Assembly (NCBI GenBank): GCA_016987375.1
Contig: PJRA01000160.1
Location: 1,844,858 to 1,908,857 of the forward strand
DNA: 64,000 nt
Direction: 5' to 3'
DNA from: Brachionus koreanus
Lineage: Eukaryota; Rotifera; Eurotatoria; Ploima; Brachionidae
This document shows positions 49,181 to 60,919 of the stretch, in pieces. The notes under the pieces are model-generated. The model made no database searches, was not told the origin of the DNA, and saw nothing but the letters and a program-made list of their open reading frames with translations. A program made the translations under genes and the position numbers. How positions within the stretch are numbered: position 1 is the stretch's first letter; every line of letters starts with the position of its first letter.

Positions 49181-49480
49181 AATTGATTAACTATACTCGT
49201 ATATTAATTTTTTTTTAAACAAATCAAATACAGATTAAATAAGATTTTTTTTTCATAGTTTAAATATTTTATTTTTTGTTTTTGGAATACAAAAAATTTC
49301 AATTTTTATCTAGTCTTTTTTAAGTGTTTAAATGAATTTTTAGCTAAAAATTGAACTTAATTAGAAAATTCAGGGAAAATTTTATCGATTATTCCTTATA
49401 AAAAATTTCAAAAAACAATATAAATGAGATAAAATTCTTGGACATAATAAAATTAATAATTAATTAGTAGTTATTGTCGC
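49181..49480. other. Non-coding 3' flank of EMC10
   Basis: AT-rich sequence before the transposon island. No coding signal. Confidence 0.4.
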
Positions 49481-51200
49481 GACATCCTAATGAGAATGTC
49501 TGAGTCCATTAATGCTTTTTGGCTGCGTGAATTTGTGCAACACTACCTTGAAGACTTTCGTGGATTTGGTTTTTTATAACACTATCAGGCAACCTATTCC
49601 ATTGTGGAACAAATCTATTTAAAAATAAAACATTTCGGATTGTCACCTCCCTAGCAGTATCGTTTATGAATTTGGCAGGAAAGCTTTCCCTGTGTATTCT
49701 AATACAATATTACCTCTTAATACCTTTCCTTTCTAGTCTGACATAGATAAAGGGACTCTGGTTAGTTTAGCATCTTCGAATCCACTACCATCGAATTTTA
49801 GAATGCTAACTTATACATTTAAATCAAGTCTTCTCTCACTCGCCACTTAGTTTTATTAGCCCCATCATCAAAAATCGCAGTCTATGTCTCTCAAAGTCAA
49901 AGGTATTTTTGTCCTAGACTTTTTCTAATGCATTCATATCTATCTTTTTACTTGGACTCAAAACTTGCACAACGAGTGAGGTCTAACCATAAAGGTATGT
50001 AATTTTATCCATTTCTTTTGACGACTGAGAAACTTTCGCTTAAGCATTCAAAGTACCTTATTTCCTTTTGTGCTTCCACCTTTTACTTGAGCAGTCCACT
50101 TTAAATCAGATGATACCATTACACTTATAACTTTTTGGAATCTAGTAACCTCTAGTGTTACATCACCACTCTCTTCATTGCCATGACCTATATACTTATG
50201 GTTCACCACAATTAAAAAACTGTTTTCCACAAACCAAAACCTGTTAAACATAAGAGTTTGTTAAACACAATTTATTGTGGGAAATATAAAATACTTGATC
50301 TTTTTTTTAGTGATTAAAATTTTGTGTTGTCCAAAAAAATTTATTTTGATTAAAATAATAAAAAATATACAATGCTTTTTTTTTAATTGGCTTTAAAGTT
50401 AAATAAAATAAAAGTCTATCTAAATGATTGTTAGTTTTTTTTGTCGCAGAGTCATCGGCATTTTAAGAAATTAAATACAATTTTTTGAAATAAAAAAGGC
50501 TGTTTAATAATTTAAAAAAGAAAAAAAATCATATTTTGAAATATTTTTGTTTTTGAGATTTTGGTTTATAAATAAAAATTGAGCTGAAAAGTGATTTTTT
50601 TTGTGGAGAGCAGTTTTTGACTTAAAGAACTAAATTTTGTGGGGAAAAATTTTTCATTGTGTTAAATTGATATTTGTTTGTGTGTGACAGATTTTTATTT
50701 GAGGGGAGCGATGAGATTCCGTACTTATGTCTTTCATTCAATCTTCTTGCTTTGCATAAGCTTACAATGCTTAGCACACACCTAACCCATGCCCCATATT
50801 TGTATCAATTCACAAATCGCATCTAAATCTTTTTTTAACTTCATTTTTTCATAAACTTGATTAACAAAAGCTAAGATTTTTGAGTCACCTGCGTACATCT
50901 GCATCTTATTGGAAACAAAATTTGGAAAGTCGTTTATGTTTAGAATGAACAGTATTGGACTAAGAAGATACGGTCCTTAGAGGAACTACACTTAGAACCG
51001 CAGACCACTCTGATTAAGAATTTCCAACTACCTCACGCTGAGTTCGTTTACATAGAAAATCTTCAAACCATTTTTCCATTTTTTTACTTAGTCCAAGCGC
51101 TGAACTTACGAAGAAGGTGTTTATGTGTTACTTTATCAAAAGTCCTTGAGGAGTCAAAATATATCTCGTCAAAACTCGTTACCTTTTGCTGTTTCGAGGA
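49480..51200 (-). pseudogene. Degenerate non-LTR retrotransposon (CR1/jockey-like), fragment D
   Basis: Read on the minus strand from 51200 down: broken RT text resembling the motif B/C region (ILNINDFPNFVSNKMQMYAG, where AGDSK replaces ADDTK). At 50251-50048 comes VISVMVSSDLKWTAQVKGGS, typical of the region downstream of the RT core. At about 49690-49500, LFLNRFVPQWNRLPDSVI is the usual C-terminal (FF..R....WN.LP..V) signature. Frames change several times and stops are frequent, so the copy is dead, but the order of the remnants is preserved. Confidence 0.7.
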
Positions 51201-51702
51201 AATTCGTCACATATATTTTTTTGTTTTAATGTGTTTTAATGTAAAATCTTTCAAAATAGTCCAGAGTTTGTAGCTTTTATTGCTACAAGACTTAGTGATT
51301 TTAAATATATAAAAAATAATTAGTCACGTTTCAATTTACTTACTTTATTGCATAAAAAATAAGGAATCAAATTTATGCAATTTTTTTTATTTTTTTTTGA
51401 TAATTATTTCATTGTAAAAAACAAAATTACTAAAAATTACTTAGTTTATTGCAAAAAAATCATTATTTTTCCTAACAAATGCCTACTAATGACTCATCAA
51501 TAAATAAATAAATGGATCTAATAGCCAAATTTAAAAAGTTTAAATTGCAGTATAATGGTTTAAAGACCATTATTAGAATTGTTAAGTTTAATAGAGACGA
51601 CTGGAAACATCGACTTGTACTTGTAGTTAATATTTAAAAAATTATTTTTCTTATTATTTGCTAGTCTTAGCAGTAGTAGAAAAGTTTATTGAAGTTCCAA
51701 AT

Positions 51703-52600
51703 AACGGGTGATGCATAAGTAAATGGACAAAAGTTAAGTTAACTTGCCCGATCATGCAAATGATCAGGGGATCATATATATATTTATTTATAAACTACTA
51801 AAAATTAGCTATAATATNNNNNNNNNNNNNNNNNNNNNNNNNNNNNNNNNNNNNNNNNNNNNNNNNNNNNNNNNNNNNNNNNNNNNNNNNNNNNNNNNNN
51901 NNNNNNNNNNNNNNNNNNNNNNNNNNNNNNNNNNNNNNNNNNNNNNNNNNNNNNNNNNNNNNNNNNNNNNNNNNNNNNNNNNNNNNNNNNNNNNNNNNNN
52001 NNNNNNNNNNNNNNNNNNNNNNNNNNNNNNNNNNNNNNNNNNNNNNNNNNNNNNNNNNNNNNNNNNNNNNNNNNNNNNNNNNNNNNNNNNNNNNNNNNNN
52101 NNNNNNNNNNNNNNNNNNNNNNNNNNNNNNNNNNNNNNNNNNNNNNNNNNNNNNNNNNNNNNNNNNNNNNNNNNNNNNNNNNNNNNNNNNNNNNNNNNNN
52201 NNNNNNNNNNNNNNNNNNNNNNNNNNNNNNNNNNNNNNNNNNNNNNNNNNNNNNNNNNNNNNNNNNNNNNNNNNNNNNNNNNNNNNNNNNNNNNNNNNNN
52301 NNNAAGTTTCCAAAGAAGGTGCTTGTTTGGATAGCCATATCTGATCGAGGTATGTCTAAGCCTCTTTTTCGATTATCAAAGTCGGTTGCCATCAATTCGA
52401 GCATCTATATCGACGAATGCTTGAATAAACGACTGCTCTCATTTATACATGAGTATCATGAAGACCTTGACTACGTTTTTTGGCCTGACTTAGCGTCTGC
52501 TCACTATTATATGGTAAGCACAACATGGATGAACGAAAATGTAAATTATGTGACCAAAGATATCAACCCGCCAAATGTCCCTCAAGAACAAGGAAAAAAG
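51703..52600 (+). pseudogene. Mariner-like transposase remnant with terminal repeat and gap
   Basis: The left end, AACGGGTGATGCATAAGTAA at 51703, matches the end of another copy at the window start. After a gap (51818-52303) the plus strand encodes KFPKKVLVWIAISDRGMSKP, SSIYIDECLNKRLLSFI, DYVFWPDLASAHY and VTKDINPPNVPQ. These are the second half of the DDE/D domain of a Tc1/mariner relative (WPDLASxHY and PPNxPQxRPxE). The expected Arg-Pro-Ile-Glu block after PNVPQ is missing: the sequence diverges at 52590, where a retrotransposon fragment follows. 5' coding sequence is hidden by the gap. Confidence 0.7.
51818..52303. other. Assembly gap (486 N)
   Basis: A run of N within the mariner-like element. 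Apparent open frames across it are not meaningful. Confidence 0.97.
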
Positions 52601-52612
52601 TTAAAATTTAAT

Positions 52613-52822
52613 TTATGAACAATTTGTGAGTCTGGATAATTTGTGAGGTTCAATTAGGTTTTCATTTTTCCTAAAATTGTAACTTAGATTTCTCGAGTCA
52701 TTTTTAAGAAATCTATTTTTTAAATACTCAGGCGAGTTATGATAGAATAAAGACTTAAAAGATAATGATAACATTCTTTCTAAAAACATATACTGAAAAG
52801 CATATAACTCATATTTTCCCAA
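52613..52822 (-). pseudogene. Non-LTR retrotransposon C-terminal fragment E
   Basis: The minus strand encodes PEYLKNRFLKNDSRNLSYNF then RKNENLIEPHKL. This matches, in the same order, PPILAEQLKTNAVRNLPYEL, then RNKTHLIEPTS, of the better preserved copy at 55330-56245. It is a short fragment of the same family. Confidence 0.55.
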
Positions 52823-53269
52823 AAAATTGTTAACTAATTATTTAATTCAATAAAGAAATTATTTTATACATTACAGTGTTTTTTTATTTACAAGTTAGTA
52901 ATTATTTATTAGGTGGAACTAATTTTTAGGCATTTTAAATTTACAGAAGTCAACAAACAAAACTCGACCTTGCAAATAAGAGCGCTATTTTTGATGCCCA
53001 GCAAAAATCTAAGATTAAAATAAAGTATCTTATTTGAACTAAATTTTAATGAGTTAGAATCCTAAATTTTTCAATGGACAAGACACGTTTTGATTTAAAA
53101 TTGATAAAGCTGTGAATTTTTTTCTAATAATCATCAGTCTTATGATAAAAATTTTATTTAAAAACTAGATTTTTTTGAGTTTTACATATGAAAAATGAAC
53201 AAATCCATTTTTTTTATTTTAGGCTGAATTAAAAATAAAAAATAAATTATTGTTCTTAATATAAGGCAT
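52823..53269. other. Non-coding, downstream of the GTPase-CCDC170 gene
   Basis: AT-rich 3' flank of the minus-strand gene whose stop is at 53270-53272. No other feature was seen. Confidence 0.4.
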
Positions 53270-56200
53270 TTAAAAAGGAATATTATTTATAATTGGTGGA
53301 TGATGAGAAACCAAGTGGATACGATCATTGACAAAATACTCGATTCTAGCAATTATTTCATAATCTGGCACACTTAATGAATTCATTTCGAGGCCTACTT
53401 TTCTAGCTACCACTTTCCTGAAATCAAGAAGCTAAAAAATTTTAATAGATTTTTTAAATCATATATTAATCAAAATTTACTTGATATTCTCTAGTCTTGG
53501 TCTTATTATATTCAATTTTTAATGATCTAAGCTCATCACTTAAGGCTTTTATTGAGTTATCAGAAGACAATTTTGTTTGATCAAGATGATTTTTAGTTGA
53601 ATCTACGTCTTCTCTTAAGTTACCAATTCGAATCATATAGCCATCACAATTACTTTCCAACTCCGCAATTTTTAATTTTTGTTTATCAATTTCAGTATCT
53701 TTGACCGTGATTTGAAACTAAAAAGAATTTTTTTTTATAAATATAAAAATAATTTTTAAAATAACTTTTAGGTTATTGATATCCATTAAGTGAGATTTTA
53801 AATGTGAATTTTCACTCTTGCAACTTGCTAATTCTTCATTTAATCTTTCGATTTTTATTTTTAATTTCCTGTTGTTAGCTGTCAATTTGTCGTACTCTGT
53901 ACGAATTTCACTTCTACCGAATTTTTCTTCTTCCAAATCTGTTACTTTTTTACGCAGCAATTCCAAATGTATATCTTTATTGTTCAATTGCTCACGTAAA
54001 GAATTGATTTTTTCTTCTTGAGTTAATTTTTCAGTATTAACAGGTTCTGGATTTATTTTTCTGGTATTTATTTTGTAAAGGACTATTTCTATACATTTGT
54101 CAAGAGTTGGGATGGTATTAATGATATTTTCTGATGGTATTTCGAATGAATTCGCTAAACTTTCCACTACTTTAATGATCTTAATTAATTTCATTTAATT
54201 AATTGCATATAATAATTGGAAATTTAAGTTATAATCAAATTTTTATGATCAAGCTCAAAAAATATTAATTTATCGATGTTTCTGTTATAAAATTTACAGT
54301 CATTCAATACTCAAAGCATTTATTTTAAATAAAATTTTTTTGACATTAATGTTTGCTTTATTTCGGACGTAGATAGGAAATAAATAATATTAGCTAGTAT
54401 TTTTTCTGCAAGCTTCAAAAATGTTTTTTTTTTAATAAAAATCTGAAAATTTAACAAATACATATAAGTACATTTACATTGATTATTTAGAAAAAGATTT
54501 TTTTAATTTATTAGTTAGTTTTAACAATTGATGGGAGCATGTTTTAAATGTTTTAACAATTTATGTTGCACATAGTGAATACAAAATCATTTTTTAATTT
54601 AAATAATGATGTATCATAAAATTTAGATTTTTAAAATGATGATTATTTTTGATTTTAACATCTTGATTATTTCAAAGCTTAAAACATATTAAATGTAAAA
54701 AAAATGGATATGAATGCTAGTCAAATGCTCTTCAGAATGATATGTATAAAAATTTATGATTTTAAAATTTTAAATGAAAATTTTTAAATTTTGGTACTGC
54801 TATGCCAATATTGGAAAAAAGTCATATTAGTTAACAGAAATAATCGTGAAATATGTCTTGTTAAAAGTGATAGTCTACTTAGTGTAAATAGGTAACAAGA
54901 TTTGTTTAAAAAATTTAATACTGGTGATATGAGCCTTAAAAGTAAGAAAGGAAATTTTCAATCAGAATGCTCTGTGTATGACTGTTGAGTGCTACTTCTT
55001 TCTTAATACTCGCCAATTATCAAATGGTTTTGAAATATCACAATCGACTATAGTTCGTCATCTTTGTTTGATTAAAAAAAAACAGACATTGTCCAGTTTT
55101 TCCTCATGATTTAACAGATTTCGATATTCAAATTTGTAGGAAACTACTTTAACACCTTTTGATGAACCGTTTTTCAGACGGATCATTACTTGTGATGAGA
55201 TGAGAAATCTATTTTCGAAATTTTGATTATAGAAATCAATGGTTGAACCCATATCAACTACCTCAGCCACTCATGAAAAAAAGATGCTTTGATAAAAAGA
55301 CAAAGTTTTTACTTTTTCAAAAAGCGTAAAATGGTAAAATTGAAGTGATCACGAAATATAAACTACTTGGAGTAACTATTGATTCAAAACTAGAATTTGG
55401 CCAACATGTAAGTGAATTTCGGAAGCTTATTAACTATAGACTCTTTTCTATTAAAAAACTTTTTTATTTGTCTTTTTCAGTAAAAGTTCAATTTTTTAAA
55501 ACTTTTATCCTTCCTTATTTTGATTATTGTCTTTCTTTAATTATTTACTTTCACAAGTCTAGTATACAAAGACTAGCTAATTGTTATTATCTTTGTTTAT
55601 TTAAGCTGTTTAATTTTAAATTTTCATCTGATGATCCTGTTGTTATTAATGAATACTTAAAAAAATATTAACTATTCAGCTTTCATCAGAGAATTTTTTT
55701 AAGATTGGGACTTTTTTCATTCAAGGTTTTCTCATCTCAAAATCCTCCAATTTTAGCAGAGCAACTAAAAACAAATGCAGTGAGAAATTTACCATATGAA
55801 TTAAGGAACAAGACTCATCTTATTGAACCAACTTCACAGCGAAAATTTGGCGAAACAACATTCGGATATTTTTTTACTAAATTTATTAATAGTTTTTTCC
55901 TAAAACAATTTAAATCGAATATAAATATTTTCTCTTTAAAAAAATTTTTATATGAAAATTTGAAGACAATGATAACTAAATTTTTATCAATTAATGAAAG
56001 ATTTAGATTTATAGTTAAATTTTTTTACTTCTAATTTTTATTTAAATTAATATATATTCTTACTTTTATATTACTAATTATTTGTAGTTATGTTTTTACA
56101 TTTTCTTTTTATTTTTTTTTATAGTGGGTTCGATGATAAAATTATTATGGAGCCCTTAACTTAAAAAGTTAATTGGTAAACAAATACCAGATAGACGATT

Positions 56201-59200
56201 GTCTTTTTTAACTTTTGTTCACATTTAATAAATAAATAAAATAAATAAATAAAAAAAGAGAGGAATCGAACTACTCGCTGATACAAGGCTAAAGACTATA
56301 TAGCATGATGGTTTATAATTTGAGAATATCAACTAACTTTTGTTTTTTTATTGATAAATTAAAAAAAGTTAGAAACAAAAATGGAAAAATTTATAAGTAT
56401 TTTTTGTTTCATTTTAATTAAAATTTCACACAATCCAAAATGATTTTTAAAAATGACGCGAATAAAAAATCTTTAAGAGGAAAAAAAAACAAATAAAAAT
56501 TAGGGAAAAAAAAAGAAATATATGAAATTTAGATTTAAAAAATTTAAGATTAGCTCAATAATTCAGTTCTAAATGAATTAAATGAATCTAAATGAATTAA
56601 ATTTGTTCATATATTGTTTTTATTTCACGAATTTTTACAATCTGACTTATAATTTTTTTTACTATTTGTATGTTTTAATCATCTATTTGTTTTTTTTTAA
56701 TTGTTTTTTCTTTTTTGATTATTATTTTAATATTTAACGAATACCTTTTCTCTCTCAGTCAAAAGTGATTCAATTTTGGTCTCTTTTTCATTCAATTTCG
56801 TTTCTAAATCATAAATTTTATCCTCCAGAGCTTTCAACGTAGTTTGAGTTGAGTCAAGATGAAATTTATAATCTATTTTTTTTTCCTCTTCCACTTTTAC
56901 ATCATAACTCAGAGTTTTTATCTTTTCTTCAAGTGATCCTATCATCTTAAATAATATTTTTATATATTTTTTATTTAACATTAAAAAAAGAATTACCAAG
57001 CCTCTATGCTTGCTTGATAGCATAAGAAGTTTAATTTTTTCTTTTATTTCATGTTTGGAAGATTCAACTTGAAAATAATCATCTGACAATAAACTTGCCA
57101 CTTCCTCTATGAATGCACTAAATTCAGTTTGTTGTTCTGATATAATTTTTTCTAAATCTTTCAACTTTGATTCATTTTCGGCACATTTTTGTTCTTCTAG
57201 GTCAAGTTTTTTCGTTACAGATAGCCAAACTTGTTGAGTATTATTTTTCTTTTCTTTAAGTTCTTCTAATTTCTGCTGAATGATTTCTTTAGAAGATATG
57301 GCAGCATCTTTTTCCTTTAAGTAATTTTTAAAAAAAATTTAAAGTTAAATGGCTTTTTACAGCTTTAAGATTATCAGTAGAAATTTTAAATTCAATAATT
57401 TGTGATTCTAAGCTACGAATTTGGTCTTTTAGTTCCGAAATAACTTGTTTATTTAGATTGTTTTCAGTTTGGATGAATGTACATTGCTGATTACATTCTT
57501 CGTGCTTGCCTTTGCTTATTAAACTTTCGGCTCTCATTGCTTTTAACTTTTTTAAAAATTTTAATAGTAAGAAATATTTTTTTTTTCAAGCTCAATATTT
57601 TTTTACTTTTTCTGTAATCAATTCAAAAGATTCACCTTCAGACATTTCAAAGGTTTTTAGAACTAAGTTCAATTGATCTTTGCTAATTTTTAAATTAGCC
57701 TCCAGTTCTTCTTTATCAGCCAGTGTTTCTCTTATAAACAATTAAAAAATTTTTCTATAAAATTCCTAAACAATACCTGTTTTTCGATTCCAACTCGATA
57801 ATTTTCGATTGAGATTCTTTGTTATCATTTTGCAGTACATTGATTGTAATAGATGATTTGTGACGAACATTCTCTAAACTTACCAAATCATTTTCTAATT
57901 GATATATTTTTTCCGACTTTTCACTACTTTCTTTTCGCAATTCTTCTATTTTTGTTTTAAGCAATTCAATTTCGCTCTTTAGTTCAGAAATTTTTTCTTC
58001 TTTCACCGATACCTTTGCTTTTTCTTCGGAAAGCTTTAAATTAGAAAAATTTTAATTTAAAATTTTGATGAATGCAAAAATAATTACTTGATACGATGCT
58101 GTTTCATATTTGGTCTCTAAATCCTTTTTAACAGCATCGAAAGCGTTCCTTTCTATGTTTAGAAATCTTTCAAACTAAATCAAATTTAAATTTTCAAAAA
58201 CGTAATCCAGGATAAAAAATACTTCAGAGTTTTCTTCATTACGTTCGGTTTTCGGCTCTCTAGAAATAATTAAATTAAATTGAGTTTCTAATTTTTTTTT
58301 AAATCATCGATCAGATAAATTTAAAAACATACAGCTTCTAAATTTAAAGGTTGACTTTTTAACAAATAATTTTTTTTTTGCTGAGAAAGAATTTTTCAAT
58401 ATTCCTTTTAAGCAATTTTTAATAATTTTATTAAATTAATTTAGCATAATTTGACATTCATATAGTAATTTGTAAATTTTTAGTTTGAATTAGCTTTTAA
58501 AAAAATCAAAATTGAAATAATTGGTAACTACTTAGAAATTCTGGCATTAAATTTCAGGGAGAATCTGAAATTTTATTAAGTGTTTATTTTTTGCTTACTG
58601 CCTATTTCAAAAACTTGAACAAAAAAACAACTGATTTTTTAATATTTCTTTCCTAGTAACTAACATATTTTATTTTCTAACAACTAATAAATATTAAAGA
58701 CTTTTATTAATTTATACTTTTGTATTTTTTTCCGGCTTAGTATTAGAAAATTTTTTCTACAATGGAAATTAAAAGGCATCGTGAATTTTGGAACAAAAAA
58801 CAAAAACAAAAATTCAAAATTAAAATAACTTTTTTTCTAAGGGTCTAAAAATCGTGCAAGGACTAAATTTGAGTGATACATGCCTTGTATCAGCTGATAC
58901 ATTTTGCAGAACGATTTTTAGACCCTTAGACAAAAAGTTATTTTAATTTTAAATTTTTGATTTTGTTTTTTGTTCCAAAATTCACAATGCCAATTAAAGT
59001 GGGGAAAATTCCAAACTTCCGTGCTATCTAAATTTCTAATTTTACTTTAAATTCGCATTTTACGACCTTTAAAACCCCAAAAAAAAAATTTGAACCTAAG
59101 GATTGAAAAATAACATATATTTAGACAAGTTCTACCATTTCTTAAAAAGCATAAATTTTTCTATAAACTTGATTGTTTTTGAATAAAAAAAAGAAGTTTT

Positions 59201-60919
59201 ACCACTTTTCCATAAAAAAAAACCTAGACAAAATTTGAAACAAATCTTTGTTTTTCTTTATTGTCTGTGAATAAATCATTCAAATCATGTGGTTTATTTT
59301 TTAATTTTGAATATTTTAATCCCTTTAAATTTTAAAAGCATATTTTTCTGCTAAATCAAAAGAATATGTTGCTGTGAACCTGAGAATTTCAAATTTTTTG
59401 ACCTCAACAAATGCGTATCTTGTAAGTAATAATTTGAAAACTAATTATACAAAAATAGCATACAATATGACTTAATTTACAAAGAATAAAGAAATAAATA
59501 AATAAATTAAAACCATGAATAATGAAATTATATTTAAAATTTATCAATAAAATTGTAAAAATTGATTTAAAAACCATATTGAATTATTTAAAATTGAAAA
59601 TTATTGATAATTCTTTTTTAAGCAGCAATTATTTATAAAATATTTATAAAACTAACCCATGTATCAACATCTTCAGATTTTAAAAAATAGTAAAATCAAT
59701 GAAAATATCTTTGAAAAGAATTCTTGAATTTTTCTTAATTCCTTTAATCTTTTGAAATTTGATATAATAGCATTCTGTAGCATTCTTTTTTCTCTCCTTT
59801 AGATGATTTTCTTTTGTTTGTATTACAGTGATTTAACTTTATCTGTTCTCATGTACGAACACATTAAAGCATTCTTTACTTCTATTTTAACAACTAAATT
59901 ATATTAGTTTGGAAGATATATGAAATTTCGATTTTATAACTTAAAATTAAAGAAATAAAGAAATTCAAGCATGAAAGTTCATATTTTTAGAATGACACTT
60001 AGAAGATACATAAAATTTATCATTCGTAATTAGTCTAATTATTCTTTAATTAAATGACCTATTCAATTTTATAAATTACCTCAAACTTGACAACTTATTT
60101 ATCAATTTTTCTTTTTTTTCATTATCAGCTTTCAACATTTTCAATTGATCCAATAACTTGATATTCAAAAATTAAAAATTAAATATTTTTAATATTTTAA
60201 ACAAGACTATTTACATCTACTATAAACTTTCGATTTTCACCTTCATTTAATCTATTCATGATGCTTGAACTTGAGACGAGAACTGAATTAGACATAGCAT
60301 CGATTCTTTGAGAACGAGCTGTGTTCGCACTTTCATTTACAAGTCTTGGTAGCATAAAGGTTAATGATCTCGACGTAAAATTATCCTCATTCGAGAAATT
60401 AATTTTTCTCACAACATTTTCAGTAATTTTTTTAATTGTTTCGTGAGCTGAGCTGTCAGACTCTTTTAGAGATATTTCTGTGAATAAAAAATTATTTTCT
60501 CTAGCAAATAGTTCGGCATCTTCTTGAGAAATTACACGTTGGTCCTCTAAATCTGCTTTGTTGCCTATCACAATAACTGTTGAACTTTTATTCATTAAAG
60601 CTTTGATTGAATTCAACTTTGTTTTTAGGGTGGAAAATGAACTTTCATTTGCAATGTCATAAAATGCCAAAATACCATTCGAAGTTTTACAGTATTCTTT
60701 TACAAGATTTGAATTATTCTCTTTACCAGAAGAATCCCAAATTTGGTATTTAATGTCAATTCCATCAAAACTTGACAAATAAATTAGTAATTCTAGTCCT
60801 ATTGTTGGATTGTATTCTTCCTCGAATGGCTTTGAATCTAATTGTCTTGCAAAGCAAGTTTTTCCAACTGATTCGCTGCCGATCAAGCAGTACTTTAATT
60901 TTAAGCGCTTATCTGCCAT
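53270..60919 (-). CDS. Rab/Ras-like GTPase fused to a CCDC170-like coiled-coil protein
   Basis: Twelve exons splice in one continuous frame to 934 aa: 60919-60215, 60156-60080, 58259-58223, 58174-58088, 58033-57777, 57730-57607, 57546-57361, 57314-56997, 56945-56745, 54179-53766, 53717-53481, 53431-53270. Exon 1 (235 aa) is a small GTPase: P-loop GSESVGKT, switch I NPTIG with its Thr, G3 WDSSGKE (Lys where Gln61 is expected), and G4 GNKADL. It has no Cys tail for prenylation. Exons 2-12 encode about 700 residues of coiled coil, close to human CCDC170 (715 aa), ending LLDFRKVVARKVGLEMNSLS then VPDYEIIARIEY. That ending resembles the CCDC170 C-terminus. CCDC170 is a Golgi/microtubule-associated coiled-coil protein. 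If exon 1 were not spliced, its frame would stop five codons later as a 240-aa GTPase. The 2.5-kb intron 54180-56744 holds mariner and non-LTR remnants. Confidence 0.8.
54641..54755 (+). repeat. Dispersed repeat (partner of 18571-18672)
   Basis: Same blocks and spacing as the segment at 18571-18672, in the same orientation. It again lies next to mariner-type transposase sequence. Confidence 0.5.
54830..55325 (+). pseudogene. Mariner (Mos1-type) transposase remnant
   Basis: Broken plus-strand frames give LFKKFNTGDMSLKSKK, RQLSNGFEISQSTIVRHL, PHDLTDFDIQICRKLL, PFFRRIITCDE (first catalytic Asp) and YRNQWLNPYQLPQP. This is the canonical order of mariner transposases (HTH, WVPHxL-type linker, TCDE, QWL). 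Frameshifts and stops are numerous, and the sequence ends abruptly where a non-LTR fragment begins near 55330. Confidence 0.7.
55330..56245 (+). pseudogene. 5'-truncated non-LTR retrotransposon, well-preserved 3' end
   Basis: Two nearly continuous frames: KYKLLGVTIDSKLEFGQHV, FKTFILPYFDYCLSLI at 55345-55671, and after one interruption FLRLGLFSFKVFSSQNPPIL, NLPYELRNKTHLIEPT, FTKFINSFFLKQFKSNINIF to 56034. These match the post-RT C-terminal region of a non-LTR element. An AT-rich 3' UTR follows and a (AAATAAAT)n tail ends at about 56245, typical of 3' target-primed insertion. It is less decayed than the other remnants, so it is probably the youngest insertion here. It lies in an intron of the GTPase-CCDC170 gene, antisense to it. 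Confidence 0.7.
58774..58991. mobile_element. MITE with 7-bp target duplication
   Basis: About 80-base arms. The left end, GGCATCGTGAATTTTGGAAC, pairs with the right end, reverse complement GGCATTGTGAATTTTGGAAC. Inner blocks (AAAATTAAAATAACTTTTT, GGGTCTAAAAATCGT) are also mirrored around a central palindrome CTTGTATCAGCTGATACA-like. Flanks are AATTAAA on both sides (58767-58773 and 58992-58998). It lies in the 1.8-kb intron 58260-60079 of the GTPase-CCDC170 gene. No coding capacity. Confidence 0.8.

Noticed and set aside
51744..52404. Long open frames on both strands around 52 kb
   Set aside because: They are created by the run of N and have no sequence content.
60197..60919. Stand-alone 240-aa small GTPase gene
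   Set aside because: The frame runs only five codons past a good donor, lacks a prenylation tail, and joins eleven downstream exons in perfect phase. It remains possible as an alternative transcript.
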